NCBI GenBank assembly: GCA_036490215.1
Contig: DASXEH010000034.1
Location: 1-64,000, forward strand
Source: JASHSH01 sp036490215
Lineage (GTDB): Bacteria > Pseudomonadota > Alphaproteobacteria > Rhodospirillales > Magnetospirillaceae
Length of the DNA: 64,000 nt
Direction: 5' to 3'
Below are positions 17,938 through 26,751 of this stretch, piece by piece. The translations under genes and the position numbers were made by a program. Numbering within the stretch: position 1 is the first letter of the stretch; each line of letters begins with the position of its first letter. Under the pieces are notes generated by a model. That model did no database searches, had not been told where the DNA came from, and was given only the letters and a program-made list of their open reading frames with translations.

Positions 17938-18026
17938 ACAGCCCCCTGTAGGCTCGACTAGAAAAGCCACTAGCAATTGGTGCTCGGGCCCGTTAAAAGG
18001 ACCCGTCGCGACCGAGATTAGATCCC

Positions 18027-18359
18027 ATGCTCAACGTCCTCCTCGTCATTCATCTCCTGATTGCCATTGCTTTGGTCGGTGTCATCCTCCTGCAGCGCAG
18101 CGAGGGTGGGGCACTGGGTATTGGTGGCGGCGGTGGCGGTGGGTTGATGACGGGCCGCGCAGCCGGCAATCTGCTGACCCGCGCGACCGCCATTCTCGCG
18201 ACTGTGTTCTTTCTGACCAGCCTCGGCCTGGCGCTGATCGCCAATGGCCATGGCAAGCCGACCTCGCTGATGAATCAGACGCCTGCCGGCGCGCCGGCGC
18301 CGGCTAAGCCTGCTCAACCCGCCGCGCCCAGCGCGCCGGCGGCTCCGACCAGCAAGTAA
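18027..18359 (+). CDS. secG: Preprotein translocase subunit SecG
   Basis: 110-residue inner-membrane SecG subunit of SecYEG, which aids SecA-driven protein export. It has two transmembrane helices (VLLVIHLLIAIALVGVILLQ and LTRATAILATVFFLTSLGL) separated by the typical SEGGALGIGGGGGGGLMTGR loop, and a Pro/Ala-rich C-terminal tail. It lies 89 bp after tpiA and 72 bp before pyrG. This order (tpiA-secG-pyrG) is characteristic of alphaproteobacteria. Confidence 0.95.
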   Translation: MLNVLLVIHLLIAIALVGVILLQRSEGGALGIGGGGGGGLMTGRAAGNLLTRATAILATVFFLTSLGLALIANGHGKPTSLMNQTPAGAPAPAKPAQPAAPSAPAAPTSK

Positions 18360-18431
18360 TCCGATGATGCAACCCAGCGATGCCGCCGCCTCTCTTGGGC
18401 GGGATCGCCTCCTGTTGTATAAAGGAACCCC

Positions 18432-20060
18432 ATGACCCGGTTCATATTCATCACCGGCGGCGTGGTTTCCTCCCTCGGCAAGGGTTTGGCCTCGGCGGCA
18501 CTCGGTGCGCTTCTGCAAACGCGCGGCTATAAAGTGCGCCTGCGTAAGCTCGATCCGTATCTGAATGTTGATCCGGGGACGATGAGCCCGTATCAGCATG
18601 GCGAGGTCTACGTCACCGACGACGGCGCCGAGACCGATCTCGATCTTGGCCATTACGAGCGCTTCACCGGCGTCGCGTCGCGCAAGTCCGACAACATCAC
18701 CACCGGCCGCATCTATTCGAATGTGATCGCGCGCGAACGCCGTGGCGACTATCTCGGCGCGACGGTGCAGGTGATCCCGCACGTTACCGACGCCATCAAG
18801 GAATTCATTCGCTCCGACATCACCGACGAAGACTTCGTTCTCTGCGAAATCGGCGGCACGGTCGGCGATATCGAAAGCCTGCCGTTCCTCGAAGCTATCC
18901 GCCAGTTGGGCAATGAACTCACGCGCGACCGCGCGATGTATGTCCATCTGACGCTGCTGCCGTACATCCCGACCTCGGGCGAGTTGAAAACGAAGCCGAC
19001 GCAGCATTCGGTGAAGGAACTGCTGTCGGTGGGGATTCAGCCCGATCTGCTGCTGTGTCGTTCAGACCGCGACATTCCGCAATCCGAGCGCCGCAAGATC
19101 GCACTGTTCTGCAATCTGCGCGAAGAAGCGGTGATCCCGGCGCTCGATGTCAGTTCGATCTACGAAGTGCCGATCAGCTATCACGCCCAGGGCCTGGACG
19201 ATCAGGTGGCGCGCCACTTCCATCTCGATCAGCCCAAAGAGCTGAAGCTCGACCGCTGGACCAACATCGTCAAACGGGTCAAGGACCCGGAAGGCGAAGT
19301 GCGAGTGGCGGTGGTCGGCAAATACACGAGCCTGCCGGACTCCTATAAGTCGTTGGCCGAAGCGCTGAACCATGGCGGTATCGCCAACAACATGCGCGTC
19401 AACATGGACTGGATCGATTCGCAGATCTTCGAAAACGAAGATGCGGTCCAGCATCTCGAAGGCGTTCACGCGATCCTGGTACCGGGCGGCTTCGGCGAGC
19501 GCGGCTCTTCAGGCAAGATCGAAGCCGTGAAATTCGCGCGCGAGCGTAAGGTGCCGTATTTCGGCATCTGCTTCGGCATGCAGATGGCGGTGATCGAAGC
19601 CGCGCGCAATCTGGTCGGCTTGGCGGAAGCCAGCACCACCGAATTCGGCCCGACCAAGCAACCTGTTGTCGGGCTGATGACCGAATGGCTCGCGGGCAAT
19701 CAATGGGTGCGCCGCAACGCCAGTGACGATCTCGGCGGCACGATGCGCCTCGGCGCTTATCCTGCCAAGCTGGTTGCCGGTTCGCGTGTGGCCGATATCT
19801 ATGGCTCGATGGACATCAACGAGCGGCATCGCCATCGCTATGAAGTGAATATCGAGTATCGCCAGCGCCTCCAGGACGTTGGTGTGATCTTCTCCGGAAT
19901 GTCGCCCGATGGCGTGCTGCCCGAGATCATCGAACGCGCCGATCATCCCTGGTTCGTCGGCGTGCAATTCCATCCCGAATTGAAGTCGAAGCCGTTCGAT
20001 CCGCACCCGCTGTTCAAGTCGTTTATCAAAGCAGCGGCTGACCAATCGCGACTGGTGTAA
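18432..20060 (+). CDS. pyrG: CTP synthase
   Basis: 542-residue CTP synthase that aminates UTP to CTP using ATP and glutamine. The N-terminal synthetase domain opens with TRFIFITGGVVSSLGKG and contains KLDPYLNVDPGTMSPYQHGE. The C-terminal class I glutamine amidotransferase carries PGGFGERG and the nucleophile region YFGICFGMQMA, with the His-Glu pair in GVQFHPELKSKP. Full length for the family. It is followed after 3 bp by kdsA, which itself uses CTP indirectly through CMP-KDO synthesis. Confidence 0.98.
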   Translation: MTRFIFITGGVVSSLGKGLASAALGALLQTRGYKVRLRKLDPYLNVDPGTMSPYQHGEVYVTDDGAETDLDLGHYERFTGVASRKSDNITTGRIYSNVIARERRGDYLGATVQVIPHVTDAIKEFIRSDITDEDFVLCEIGGTVGDIESLPFLEAIRQLGNELTRDRAMYVHLTLLPYIPTSGELKTKPTQHSVKELLSVGIQPDLLLCRSDRDIPQSERRKIALFCNLREEAVIPALDVSSIYEVPISYHAQGLDDQVARHFHLDQPKELKLDRWTNIVKRVKDPEGEVRVAVVGKYTSLPDSYKSLAEALNHGGIANNMRVNMDWIDSQIFENEDAVQHLEGVHAILVPGGFGERGSSGKIEAVKFARERKVPYFGICFGMQMAVIEAARNLVGLAEASTTEFGPTKQPVVGLMTEWLAGNQWVRRNASDDLGGTMRLGAYPAKLVAGSRVADIYGSMDINERHRHRYEVNIEYRQRLQDVGVIFSGMSPDGVLPEIIERADHPWFVGVQFHPELKSKPFDPHPLFKSFIKAAADQSRLV

Positions 20061-20063
20061 GCA

Positions 20064-20900
20064 ATGACCGCACACAAGGTTAAGGTCGGCTCCTTCGATA
20101 TCGCCAACGATCTGCCGCTGACGCTGATCGCCGGCCCGTGCCAGCTCGAAAGCCGCGAACACGCGCTATCGGTGGCCGAGAGCCTGAAGGCGCTCTGCGC
20201 CCGCGAAGGCGTGTCGCTGATCTATAAGACCTCTTTCGACAAGGCCAACCGTACCAGTGTCTCGGGTCAGCGCGGCGCGGGGCTCGAAGTCTCGATCCCG
20301 ATCTTCAAGGAAATCCGCGATCGGCTCGGCATCCCGGTGCTAACCGATGTGCATCTGCCGGAACAATGTGGCCCGCTCTCCGAGGCCGTCGATGTGCTGC
20401 AGATTCCGGCTTTCCTTTCGCGCCAGACTGACCTGCTGCTCGCGGCCGGCAACACTGGCGTTGTGATCAACGTCAAAAAAGGCCAGTTCCTCGCGCCGTG
20501 GGACATGGCCAACGTCGTCAAGAAGATCGAAAGCACGGGCAACAAGCGCATCCTGCTGACCGAGCGCGGGGCCAGCTTCGGCTATAACACCCTGGTCGTC
20601 GATATGCGCTCGCTGCCGATCATGGCGCAAACCGGATACCCGGTCGTGTTCGACGCGACTCACTCGGTGCAGCAGCCGGGCGGGCAGGGGACCAGCACCG
20701 GCGGTCAGCGCGAATTCGCGCCTGTGCTTGCGCGTGCCGCCGTAGCCGTAGGCGTGGCCGCCGTCTTCGCCGAAACCCATCCCGATCCCGACAATGCCCC
20801 GAGCGACGGGCCCAACATGATCCCGCTCGCGCAAATGCCCGACTTCGTTTCTTCACTGGTCAAATTCGACCGTCTGGCCAAGAACCGTACTTCGGCCTAA
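20064..20900 (+). CDS. kdsA: 3-deoxy-8-phosphooctulonate synthase (KDO-8-P synthase)
   Basis: 278-residue TIM-barrel enzyme condensing phosphoenolpyruvate with arabinose 5-phosphate to KDO 8-phosphate for the lipopolysaccharide inner core. Motifs include LIAGPCQLESREHAL, YKTSFDKANRTS, TDVHLPEQC, VINVKKGQFLAPWDM and VVFDATHSVQQPGG. CQ at GPCQLES and the late ETHPDPDNAPSDGPNM region fit metal-assisted forms. It starts 3 bp after pyrG and is co-transcribed toward eno. Confidence 0.97.
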   Translation: MTAHKVKVGSFDIANDLPLTLIAGPCQLESREHALSVAESLKALCAREGVSLIYKTSFDKANRTSVSGQRGAGLEVSIPIFKEIRDRLGIPVLTDVHLPEQCGPLSEAVDVLQIPAFLSRQTDLLLAAGNTGVVINVKKGQFLAPWDMANVVKKIESTGNKRILLTERGASFGYNTLVVDMRSLPIMAQTGYPVVFDATHSVQQPGGQGTSTGGQREFAPVLARAAVAVGVAAVFAETHPDPDNAPSDGPNMIPLAQMPDFVSSLVKFDRLAKNRTSA

Positions 20901-20952
20901 TAGGGGCCTAATACGGGCCTCATCACATCCAAGCGTTTCAGGGAGAGCGCCG

Positions 20953-22236
20953 ATGACCGCGATCATTGATATCCGTGCCCGCGAAATCATGGACTCGCGC
21001 GGCAATCCGACCGTCGAAGTCGATGTCCGCCTTGAATCGGGGGCTTTGGGCCGCGCCGCGGTGCCGTCTGGCGCTTCGACCGGCAAGCACGAAGCGGTCG
21101 AACTGCGCGATGGCGACAAGAAGCGCTATGGCGGCAAGGGTGTGCAGAAAGCCGTCGAGGCTGTAAACGGCGAAATCTTCGACACGCTGTCGGGCCTCGA
21201 CGCTGAAGAACAGCTCCATATCGACCGCACCATGATCGATCTCGACGGCACGCCCAATAAGGCCCGCCTCGGTGCGAATGCGATCCTCGGCGTATCGCTG
21301 GCCGTGGCGAAGGCCGCAGCAGCGCAGGCCAACCTGCCGCTCTGGCGTTATGTCGGTGGCTCATTCGCCCACACGCTGCCAACGCCGATGATGAACGTCA
21401 TCAACGGCGGCGCCCATGCCGACAACCCGATCGACATCCAGGAATTCATGATCCTGCCGGTTGCGGCGCCATCGGTCGCCGACGCGATCCGCATGGGATC
21501 GGAAGTGTTCCAGGCGCTGAAGGGCCAGCTTAAGGCCGCCGGGCACAACACCAATGTCGGCGACGAGGGCGGTTTCGCCCCCAATCTCGCCAGTGCCGCC
21601 CATGCGCTCGACTTCATCGTCAAGGCGATCGAGAAGGCCGGCTATCGCGCCGGCCAGGACATCTTGCTGGGCCTCGATGCCGCCTCGACCGAATTCTACA
21701 AAGATGGCAAATACGTCATGGAAGGCGAGAAGAAGGAGTTCGACTCGAAGGGTATGGCCGACTATCTGGCCGGCCTCGCCAGCCAATTCCCGATCGTCAC
21801 CATCGAAGACGGTATGGCCGAGGACGATTTCGAAGGCTGGAAGCTGCTCACCGACCGCCTGGGCGACAAGATTCAGATCGTCGGCGATGACCTGTTCGTC
21901 ACTAATCCCCAGCGCGTGAAGATGGGCATCGAGAAGGGCCTCGCCAACGCTGTGCTGATCAAGGTGAACCAGATCGGCACGCTGTCCGAAACGCTCGAAA
22001 CCGTCGAAATGACCCATAAAGCCGGCTGGCGCACCGTTCTGTCGCACCGTTCGGGCGAAACGGAAGACTCGACGATTGCCGATCTGGCGGTCGCCACCAA
22101 TGCCGGACAGATCAAAACCGGCTCGCTATCGCGCTCGGATCGTATGGCGAAATACAACCAGCTGATCCGCATCGAAGAGGAATTGGGCCCGGCAGCGCGC
22201 TACGCCGGCATCAACGCGCTGCGCCAGCAGTCCTGA
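20953..22236 (+). CDS. eno: Enolase
   Basis: 427-residue glycolytic enolase converting 2-phosphoglycerate to phosphoenolpyruvate, also a degradosome component in many bacteria. It shows AREIMDSRGNPTVEVDV, PSGASTGKHEAVELRDGD, GDEGGFAPNL, TIEDGMAEDDFEGW, VGDDLFVTN and SHRSGETEDSTIADLAV. GGAGAGCGCCG precedes ATG 20953. A stem-loop terminator follows at 22247-22279, and beyond it lies a dense cluster of GANTC sites before ftsB. Confidence 0.98.
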   Translation: MTAIIDIRAREIMDSRGNPTVEVDVRLESGALGRAAVPSGASTGKHEAVELRDGDKKRYGGKGVQKAVEAVNGEIFDTLSGLDAEEQLHIDRTMIDLDGTPNKARLGANAILGVSLAVAKAAAAQANLPLWRYVGGSFAHTLPTPMMNVINGGAHADNPIDIQEFMILPVAAPSVADAIRMGSEVFQALKGQLKAAGHNTNVGDEGGFAPNLASAAHALDFIVKAIEKAGYRAGQDILLGLDAASTEFYKDGKYVMEGEKKEFDSKGMADYLAGLASQFPIVTIEDGMAEDDFEGWKLLTDRLGDKIQIVGDDLFVTNPQRVKMGIEKGLANAVLIKVNQIGTLSETLETVEMTHKAGWRTVLSHRSGETEDSTIADLAVATNAGQIKTGSLSRSDRMAKYNQLIRIEEELGPAARYAGINALRQQS

Positions 22237-22246
22237 TCGAAATCGT

Positions 22247-22285
22247 GCCGGGGCGACGCTTCGAGAGAGTCGCCCCGGCAAATTT
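22247..22285 (+). terminator. Stem-loop terminator after eno
   Basis: Perfect 11-bp GC-rich stem (GCCGGGGCGAC at 22247-22257, GTCGCCCCGGC at 22269-22279) with an 11-nt loop, followed by AAATTT. The U-tract is short, so termination may be partial. It separates the eno transcript from a probable new promoter before ftsB. Confidence 0.65.
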
Positions 22286-22287
22286 CT

Positions 22288-22464
22288 GAGTCGGATCCGA
22301 GTCTTACGACTCACTTCTCAGGAACTGAATCGAATCTCAGCTTGTGCCTATGCTGCAGCGCGATTCGAAAAACTGAATCTTGCCACAGTTTTTTGCGGAA
22401 CTTTGTTGACGCGTGGAATCCGAGTGTGATTCCATCCGCGACATGAAGATCGCGACTGAGATTC
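22288..22464. promoter_or_regulatory. Cluster of ten GANTC (CcrM) sites before ftsB
   Basis: GANTC pentamers begin at 22288, 22299, 22308, 22327, 22332, 22362, 22375, 22416, 22428 and 22460: ten in 177 bp, against under one expected by chance. They lie between the eno terminator and the first codons of ftsB. A -35-like TTGACG (22406-22411) has one GANTC (22416) in the spacer and one (22428) at the expected -10. In alphaproteobacteria CcrM methylates GANTC and GcrA activates promoters with methylated sites near the -10, often of division genes. Confidence 0.6.
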
Positions 22465-22766
22465 GGCGTCGTCTGCGCCAGGTGATCGGCCCCTTGCTGG
22501 GTCTGAGCGCGATCGCATACTTCGCCTATCACACGGTCGAAGGCGACCGTGGCTTGCTTGCCTGGTGGCAACTCAATCGCGATATCCATACCGCCGAGTT
22601 GACCCTCGCCGATCTGCAAACCGAGCAAACGGCGCTCGACCAGCGCGCCGGTCTGCTGCGTCGCGATCACCTGGACCCTGATATGCTGGAAGAGCGGGCC
22701 CGGGCGATGGCCGATGAAGGCCATCCGGACGAAGTGATTATTTTGCGGCCGACCCAGCCGAAATAA
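22443..22766 (+). CDS. ftsB: Cell-division protein FtsB / septum formation initiator (DivIC)
   Basis: 107-residue bitopic protein of the FtsB/DivIC family, a linker in the FtsQBL complex of the division septum. A short cytoplasmic N-terminus (MKIATEIRRRLRQ) is followed by one transmembrane helix (VIGPLLGLSAIAYFAYHTVEG) and a periplasmic coiled coil (HTAELTLADLQTEQTALDQR). It ends with LDPDMLEERARAMADEGHPDEVI, typical of the family. ATG 22443 gives the normal short N-terminus; the upstream in-frame TTG (22413) adds ten odd residues. A dense GANTC cluster precedes it and pdhA follows, as in other alphaproteobacteria. Confidence 0.9.
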   Translation: MKIATEIRRRLRQVIGPLLGLSAIAYFAYHTVEGDRGLLAWWQLNRDIHTAELTLADLQTEQTALDQRAGLLRRDHLDPDMLEERARAMADEGHPDEVIILRPTQPK

Positions 22767-22924
22767 TCGGCCATTTTTGGCCCCTGCGGCGATCAAACAT
22801 TAGCGCCGTCAAATCGTAATATTGCGTTGCAAAACAACATTTTTCGGGAAGGCAGCCCGCTTGCGCCAAGCGCCAAAAGGGGCTACCTAAACCTCATTGT
22901 TTTATCGCCCTTTGGGAGAGAGCG

Positions 22925-23929
22925 ATGGCCACCGCCAAAGGCAAGACTAAATCAGACAATTCATCTCGCGACGCCGAACGCCTCCTCGGATTTTATCGTG
23001 ACATGCTGCTGATCCGCCGCTTCGAGGAGCGTGCGGGGCAGCTCTATGGCATGGGTTTGATCGCCGGTTTCTGCCACCTCTATATCGGCCAGGAAGCCGT
23101 GGTGGTGGGCATGCAGGCCGCGATCCAGTCCGGCGACTCCGTGATCACCAGCTACCGCGATCATGGACATATGCTCGCTTGCGGCATGGATCCGAACGGC
23201 GTGATGTCCGAGCTCACCGGCCGCTCCGGCGGCTATTCGAAGGGCAAAGGCGGCTCGATGCATATGTTCAGCCTGGAGAAGCACTTCTTCGGCGGACACG
23301 GCATCGTCGCGGCTCAGGTGCCGTTGGGCACAGGCATCGCCTTCGCTCACAAATACAAAAAAGATAACGGGCTTTGCCTGACCTATCTCGGCGATGGCGC
23401 CGTGAACCAGGGTCAGGTGCAAGAGTCCTACAACATGGCGTCGCTCTGGAAGCTGCCGGTCATCTACATCATCGAGAACAACAAATACGCGATGGGTACG
23501 GCGATCGAACGCTCAAGCGCCAACACGCACCTCTATAAGCGCGGCTTGGCCTTCGACATTCCCGGCGAGCCGGTCGACGGCATGGATGTGCGCGAAGTGT
23601 TCAAGGCCGGCGAGAAGGCGGTCGCGCATGTGCGCGCCGGCAACGGCCCGTACATCCTCGAAATGAACACCTATCGCTATCGCGGCCACTCGATGTCGGA
23701 TCCGGCCAAGTACCGAACCAAGGAAGAGGTGGCCAAGATGCGCGAACAGCACGATCCGATCGATCATCTGAAGAAGACGCTGATCGAGGACGGGCTGGGC
23801 ACCGACGAGGAGTTGACCAAGATCGACAACGATATCCGTCAGCGTGTGACGGAATCGGCCGAGTTCGCGCAAAAGAGTCCCGAGCCCGATGCGGGCGAAT
23901 TGTGGACCGACGTTCTGATCGAGGCGTGA
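22925..23929 (+). CDS. pdhA: Pyruvate dehydrogenase E1 component, alpha subunit
   Basis: 334-residue alpha subunit of the heterotetrameric E1, which decarboxylates pyruvate on thiamine diphosphate. It shows FYRDMLLIRRFEERAGQLY, GFCHLYIGQEAVVVG, the ThDP motif GDGAVNQGQVQESYNMA, ENNKYAMGT, and the YRYRGHSMSDPAKYRT loop that carries the serines phosphorylated in eukaryotic homologues. GGGAGAGAG lies before ATG 22925. It is followed by pdhB after 8 bp. The 158-bp gap to ftsB may hold its own promoter, but no clear boxes are visible. Confidence 0.97.
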   Translation: MATAKGKTKSDNSSRDAERLLGFYRDMLLIRRFEERAGQLYGMGLIAGFCHLYIGQEAVVVGMQAAIQSGDSVITSYRDHGHMLACGMDPNGVMSELTGRSGGYSKGKGGSMHMFSLEKHFFGGHGIVAAQVPLGTGIAFAHKYKKDNGLCLTYLGDGAVNQGQVQESYNMASLWKLPVIYIIENNKYAMGTAIERSSANTHLYKRGLAFDIPGEPVDGMDVREVFKAGEKAVAHVRAGNGPYILEMNTYRYRGHSMSDPAKYRTKEEVAKMREQHDPIDHLKKTLIEDGLGTDEELTKIDNDIRQRVTESAEFAQKSPEPDAGELWTDVLIEA

Positions 23930-23937
23930 GGGAACCC

Positions 23938-25317
23938 ATGGCGATCCAAATTCTGATGCCGGCCCTTTCGCCGACCATGACCGAGGGCAAACTCGGCAAA
24001 TGGCTCAAGAAAGAAGGCGATGCGATTAAAAGCGGCGACGTGATCGCTGAGATCGAAACCGACAAAGCCACGATGGAATTCGAAGCCGTCGACGAAGGCA
24101 CGCTCGGCAAGATCCTCGTCGCAGAAGGCACCGAAGGCGTGGCCGTGAATGCGCCGATCGCCGTGCTGCTGCAGAACGGCGAGAGCAAGGATGCCGTAGC
24201 CTCGGTTGCGTCAGCAAAGCCGGCCGCATCGACTCCTCCGGCCCCTGCGGCCAAGGAAGCGCCGGCACAGGCTGCGCCTGCTGCTACCACTGCGCCGACG
24301 CCGGCGCCCGCACCGGAAGAGAAGACCTACGCCAAGACCGTCAAGCAAACGGTCCGCGAATCGCTGCGCGACGCGATGGCCGAAGAGATGCGCCGCGACC
24401 CGACCGTGTTCCTGATGGGCGAGGAAGTCGCCCAGTATCAGGGCGCGTATAAGGTCAGTCAGGGCCTGCTCGACGAGTTCGGCGCGCAGCGTGTTGTCGA
24501 TACGCCGATCACCGAAATGGGCTTCACCGGCCTTGGCGTCGGCGCGGCCTATAACGGCCTCAAGCCGATCGTCGAATTCATGACCTTCAACTTCGCCATG
24601 CAGGCGATCGACCAGATCGTCAACTCGGCGGCCAAGACGCTCTACATGGGCGGCGGTCAGTTGCCCGTTCCGATCGTGTTCCGCGGCCCCAATGGGCCGG
24701 CGTCGCGCGTCGCTGCGCAGCACTCGCAGTGCTACGCCTCGTGGTACGCCCATGTGCCGGGCCTCAAGGTCGTGGCGCCGTGGTCGGGTGCCGATGCGCG
24801 TGGTCTGCTCAAGGCCGCCATCCGCGATCCAAACCCGGTAATCTTCCTCGAACACGAACTGCTGTATGGGCAGAGTTTCGAAGTGCCGGATGATCCGGAT
24901 TTCACCATCCCGATCGGCAAGGCCAAGATCGAACGCGCCGGCGAGCATGTGACGATACTCGCGTTCTCGCGCATGGTCGGCTTCGCACTCGAAGCCGCCG
25001 AGGCGCTGAAGGGCGAGGGGATCGAGGCCGAGGTCATCAATCTCCGTTCGCTGCGTCCGCTCGACACGGCCACCATCATCAACTCGATCAAGAAGACCAA
25101 CCGCGTCGTCTCGGTCGAGGAAGGCTGGGGCTTCGCCGGCATCGGCTCGGAGATCGCGGCCATCGCGATGGAGCAGGCTTTCGACTGGCTGGACGCACCG
25201 GTTGCCCGCGTCTACGGCAAAGATGTGCCGATGCCCTACGCAGCCAATCTCGAAAAGCTGGCGCTGCCGCAGATCGTCGATATCGTCGCCGCCTGCAAAT
25301 CCGTCTGCAATCGCTGA
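23938..25317 (+). CDS. pdhB: Pyruvate dehydrogenase E1 beta subunit with N-terminal lipoyl domain
   Basis: 459-residue E1 beta subunit. Residues 1-80 are a lipoyl domain (ILMPALSPTMTEGKLGKW and the swinging lysine in EIETDKATMEFEA). A Pro/Ala linker (about 90-135) follows, then the transketolase-like E1 beta fold (VRESLRDAMAEEMRRDP, DTPITEMGFTGLGVGAAY, FNFAMQAIDQIVNSAAK, GGQLPVPIVFRGPNG, QHSQCYASWYAHVPGLK). An E1 beta carrying its own lipoyl domain is a known alphaproteobacterial variant. ATG 23938 with GAGGGAAC upstream is chosen over an in-frame upstream start because the lipoyl domain begins there. Confidence 0.96.
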   Translation: MAIQILMPALSPTMTEGKLGKWLKKEGDAIKSGDVIAEIETDKATMEFEAVDEGTLGKILVAEGTEGVAVNAPIAVLLQNGESKDAVASVASAKPAASTPPAPAAKEAPAQAAPAATTAPTPAPAPEEKTYAKTVKQTVRESLRDAMAEEMRRDPTVFLMGEEVAQYQGAYKVSQGLLDEFGAQRVVDTPITEMGFTGLGVGAAYNGLKPIVEFMTFNFAMQAIDQIVNSAAKTLYMGGGQLPVPIVFRGPNGPASRVAAQHSQCYASWYAHVPGLKVVAPWSGADARGLLKAAIRDPNPVIFLEHELLYGQSFEVPDDPDFTIPIGKAKIERAGEHVTILAFSRMVGFALEAAEALKGEGIEAEVINLRSLRPLDTATIINSIKKTNRVVSVEEGWGFAGIGSEIAAIAMEQAFDWLDAPVARVYGKDVPMPYAANLEKLALPQIVDIVAACKSVCNR

Positions 25318-25345
25318 ACGCGCTGGAACCGGGGAACGATCCGCT

Positions 25346-26623
25346 ATGCCGATCCAGATACTGATGCCTGCTTTGTCGCCCACCATGACCGAGGGCTCGC
25401 TCGGCAAGTGGCACAAGAAGGAAGGCGACAAGGTAAAGAGCGGCGACGTCATCGCCGAGATCGAGACCGACAAGGCGACGATGGAATTCGAGGCGGTGGA
25501 CGAGGGAACGATCGGCAAGATCCTGGTTCCCGAGGGCACCCAGGGCGTCGCGATCAATACCCCGATCGCCGTACTGCTGACCGCCGGCGAGAACGCGTCG
25601 GCGCTCGCGAATGTCAGCGCCGCTCCGGCGCCCGCCAAAGCGGCGGCACCGGCTCAAGCGGCAGCGCCTGCTGCGGAAGCCCCCAAGCCCGCGCCTGCGA
25701 CCCCTACGCCTGCAGCAGCGCCCGCCACTGCGCCAGCTTCGGCTCCGTCTGGCGGGCGTGTTTTCGCGTCGCCGCTGGCCAAGCGCATCGCCAAGGAAGC
25801 GGGGATCGATATCGCCCGACTGACCGGCAGTGGTCCGCATGGCCGTATCATCCTGGTCGATGTCGAGAAGGCAAAGAAGGGCGGCGTTCCGGCTGGCAAG
25901 CTAGGCGTCACCGCACCCGCCGGCGGCCCGGCCTATCGTGAAATTCCGCTCAACAACTTCCGCAAGGTCGTCGCACGCCGCCTGACCGAGGCGAAGCAGA
26001 CGGTTCCGCACTTCTACCTGACCATCGACACGACCATCGACAAACTGCTGGCCCTGCGCGCCGAGGTGAATGCGAGCCTGGCCGCGCAGAAGATCGACGC
26101 CAAACTCTCGGTCAACGATTTCGTGATCAAAGCGGTGGCGCTAGCTCTGCGCAAGGTGCCGTCGGCCAATGCGTCCTTCACCGAAACGGCGATCCGCGAA
26201 TATACCGACGTGGATGTCTCTGTCGCCGTGGCCACACCGAACGGGCTGATCACGCCGATTATCCGTCATGCCGACCAGAAGAGCCTGGTGCAGATTTCGA
26301 CCGAGATGAAGGGTCTGGCCGCGCGGGCGCGCGACAACAAGTTGAAGCCCGAGGAGTTCCAGGGCGGCACCTTCTCGATCTCGAATCTCGGCATGTATGG
26401 CGTGAAGCAGTTCGAGGCAATCATCAACCCGCCGCAGGGCTGCATCTTGGCGGTCGGCGCAGGCGAACAGCGCCCCATCGTGAAGGATGGGCAGTTGGCT
26501 ATCGCCACGCAAATGAGCTGCACGCTTTCCGTCGATCACCGGGTTGTCGATGGCGCAATTGGGGCCGAATTCCTTCAGGCCTTCAAGCCGCTGATCGAAG
26601 ACCCCATCGCGTTGCTGCTGTAA
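25346..26623 (+). CDS. pdhC: Pyruvate dehydrogenase E2 (dihydrolipoamide acetyltransferase)
   Basis: 425-residue E2 core enzyme that transfers the acetyl group from lipoamide to CoA. One lipoyl domain (ILMPALSPTMTEGSLGKW, EIETDKATMEFEA) is followed by an Ala/Pro linker, a peripheral-subunit-binding domain (VFASPLAKRIAKEAGID, GSGPHGRIILVDVE) and the catalytic acyltransferase domain ending in SVDHRVVDGAIGAEFLQ (catalytic His and Asp). The start at 25346 places the lipoyl domain at the N-terminus. The lipoyl domain is about 80% identical in protein to that of pdhB next door. Confidence 0.97.
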   Translation: MPIQILMPALSPTMTEGSLGKWHKKEGDKVKSGDVIAEIETDKATMEFEAVDEGTIGKILVPEGTQGVAINTPIAVLLTAGENASALANVSAAPAPAKAAAPAQAAAPAAEAPKPAPATPTPAAAPATAPASAPSGGRVFASPLAKRIAKEAGIDIARLTGSGPHGRIILVDVEKAKKGGVPAGKLGVTAPAGGPAYREIPLNNFRKVVARRLTEAKQTVPHFYLTIDTTIDKLLALRAEVNASLAAQKIDAKLSVNDFVIKAVALALRKVPSANASFTETAIREYTDVDVSVAVATPNGLITPIIRHADQKSLVQISTEMKGLAARARDNKLKPEEFQGGTFSISNLGMYGVKQFEAIINPPQGCILAVGAGEQRPIVKDGQLAIATQMSCTLSVDHRVVDGAIGAEFLQAFKPLIEDPIALLL

Positions 26624-26638
26624 TTCACCTCATCACAT

Positions 26639-26720
26639 CGTCATTGCGAGGAGCGATAGCGACGAAGCAATCCAGGATCGCGGTACATCCCTGGATTGCT
26701 TCGCTGCGCTCGCAATGACG
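26639..26720. repeat. REP-like palindromic element between pdhC and lpd
   Basis: An 82-bp imperfect palindrome whose outer arms are CGTCATTGCGAG and CTCGCAATGACG and whose inner arms GAAGCAATCCAGG (26664-26676) and CCTGGATTGCTTC (26690-26702) are perfect, with a 13-nt loop. The CATTGCGAG...GAAGCAATCC pattern is widespread in proteobacterial intergenic REP elements. Its place inside the pdh operon could stabilise the upstream mRNA or lower lpd expression. Only one copy is seen in this window. Confidence 0.85.
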
Positions 26721-26751
26721 GACCGAAACGAATAGACGAAGGTCAAACTCC

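Noticed and set aside
20890..20930. Direct repeat GGGCCTAATA/GGGCCTCAT after kdsA
   Set aside because: Short, imperfect, two copies only, and without hairpin potential or known signal.
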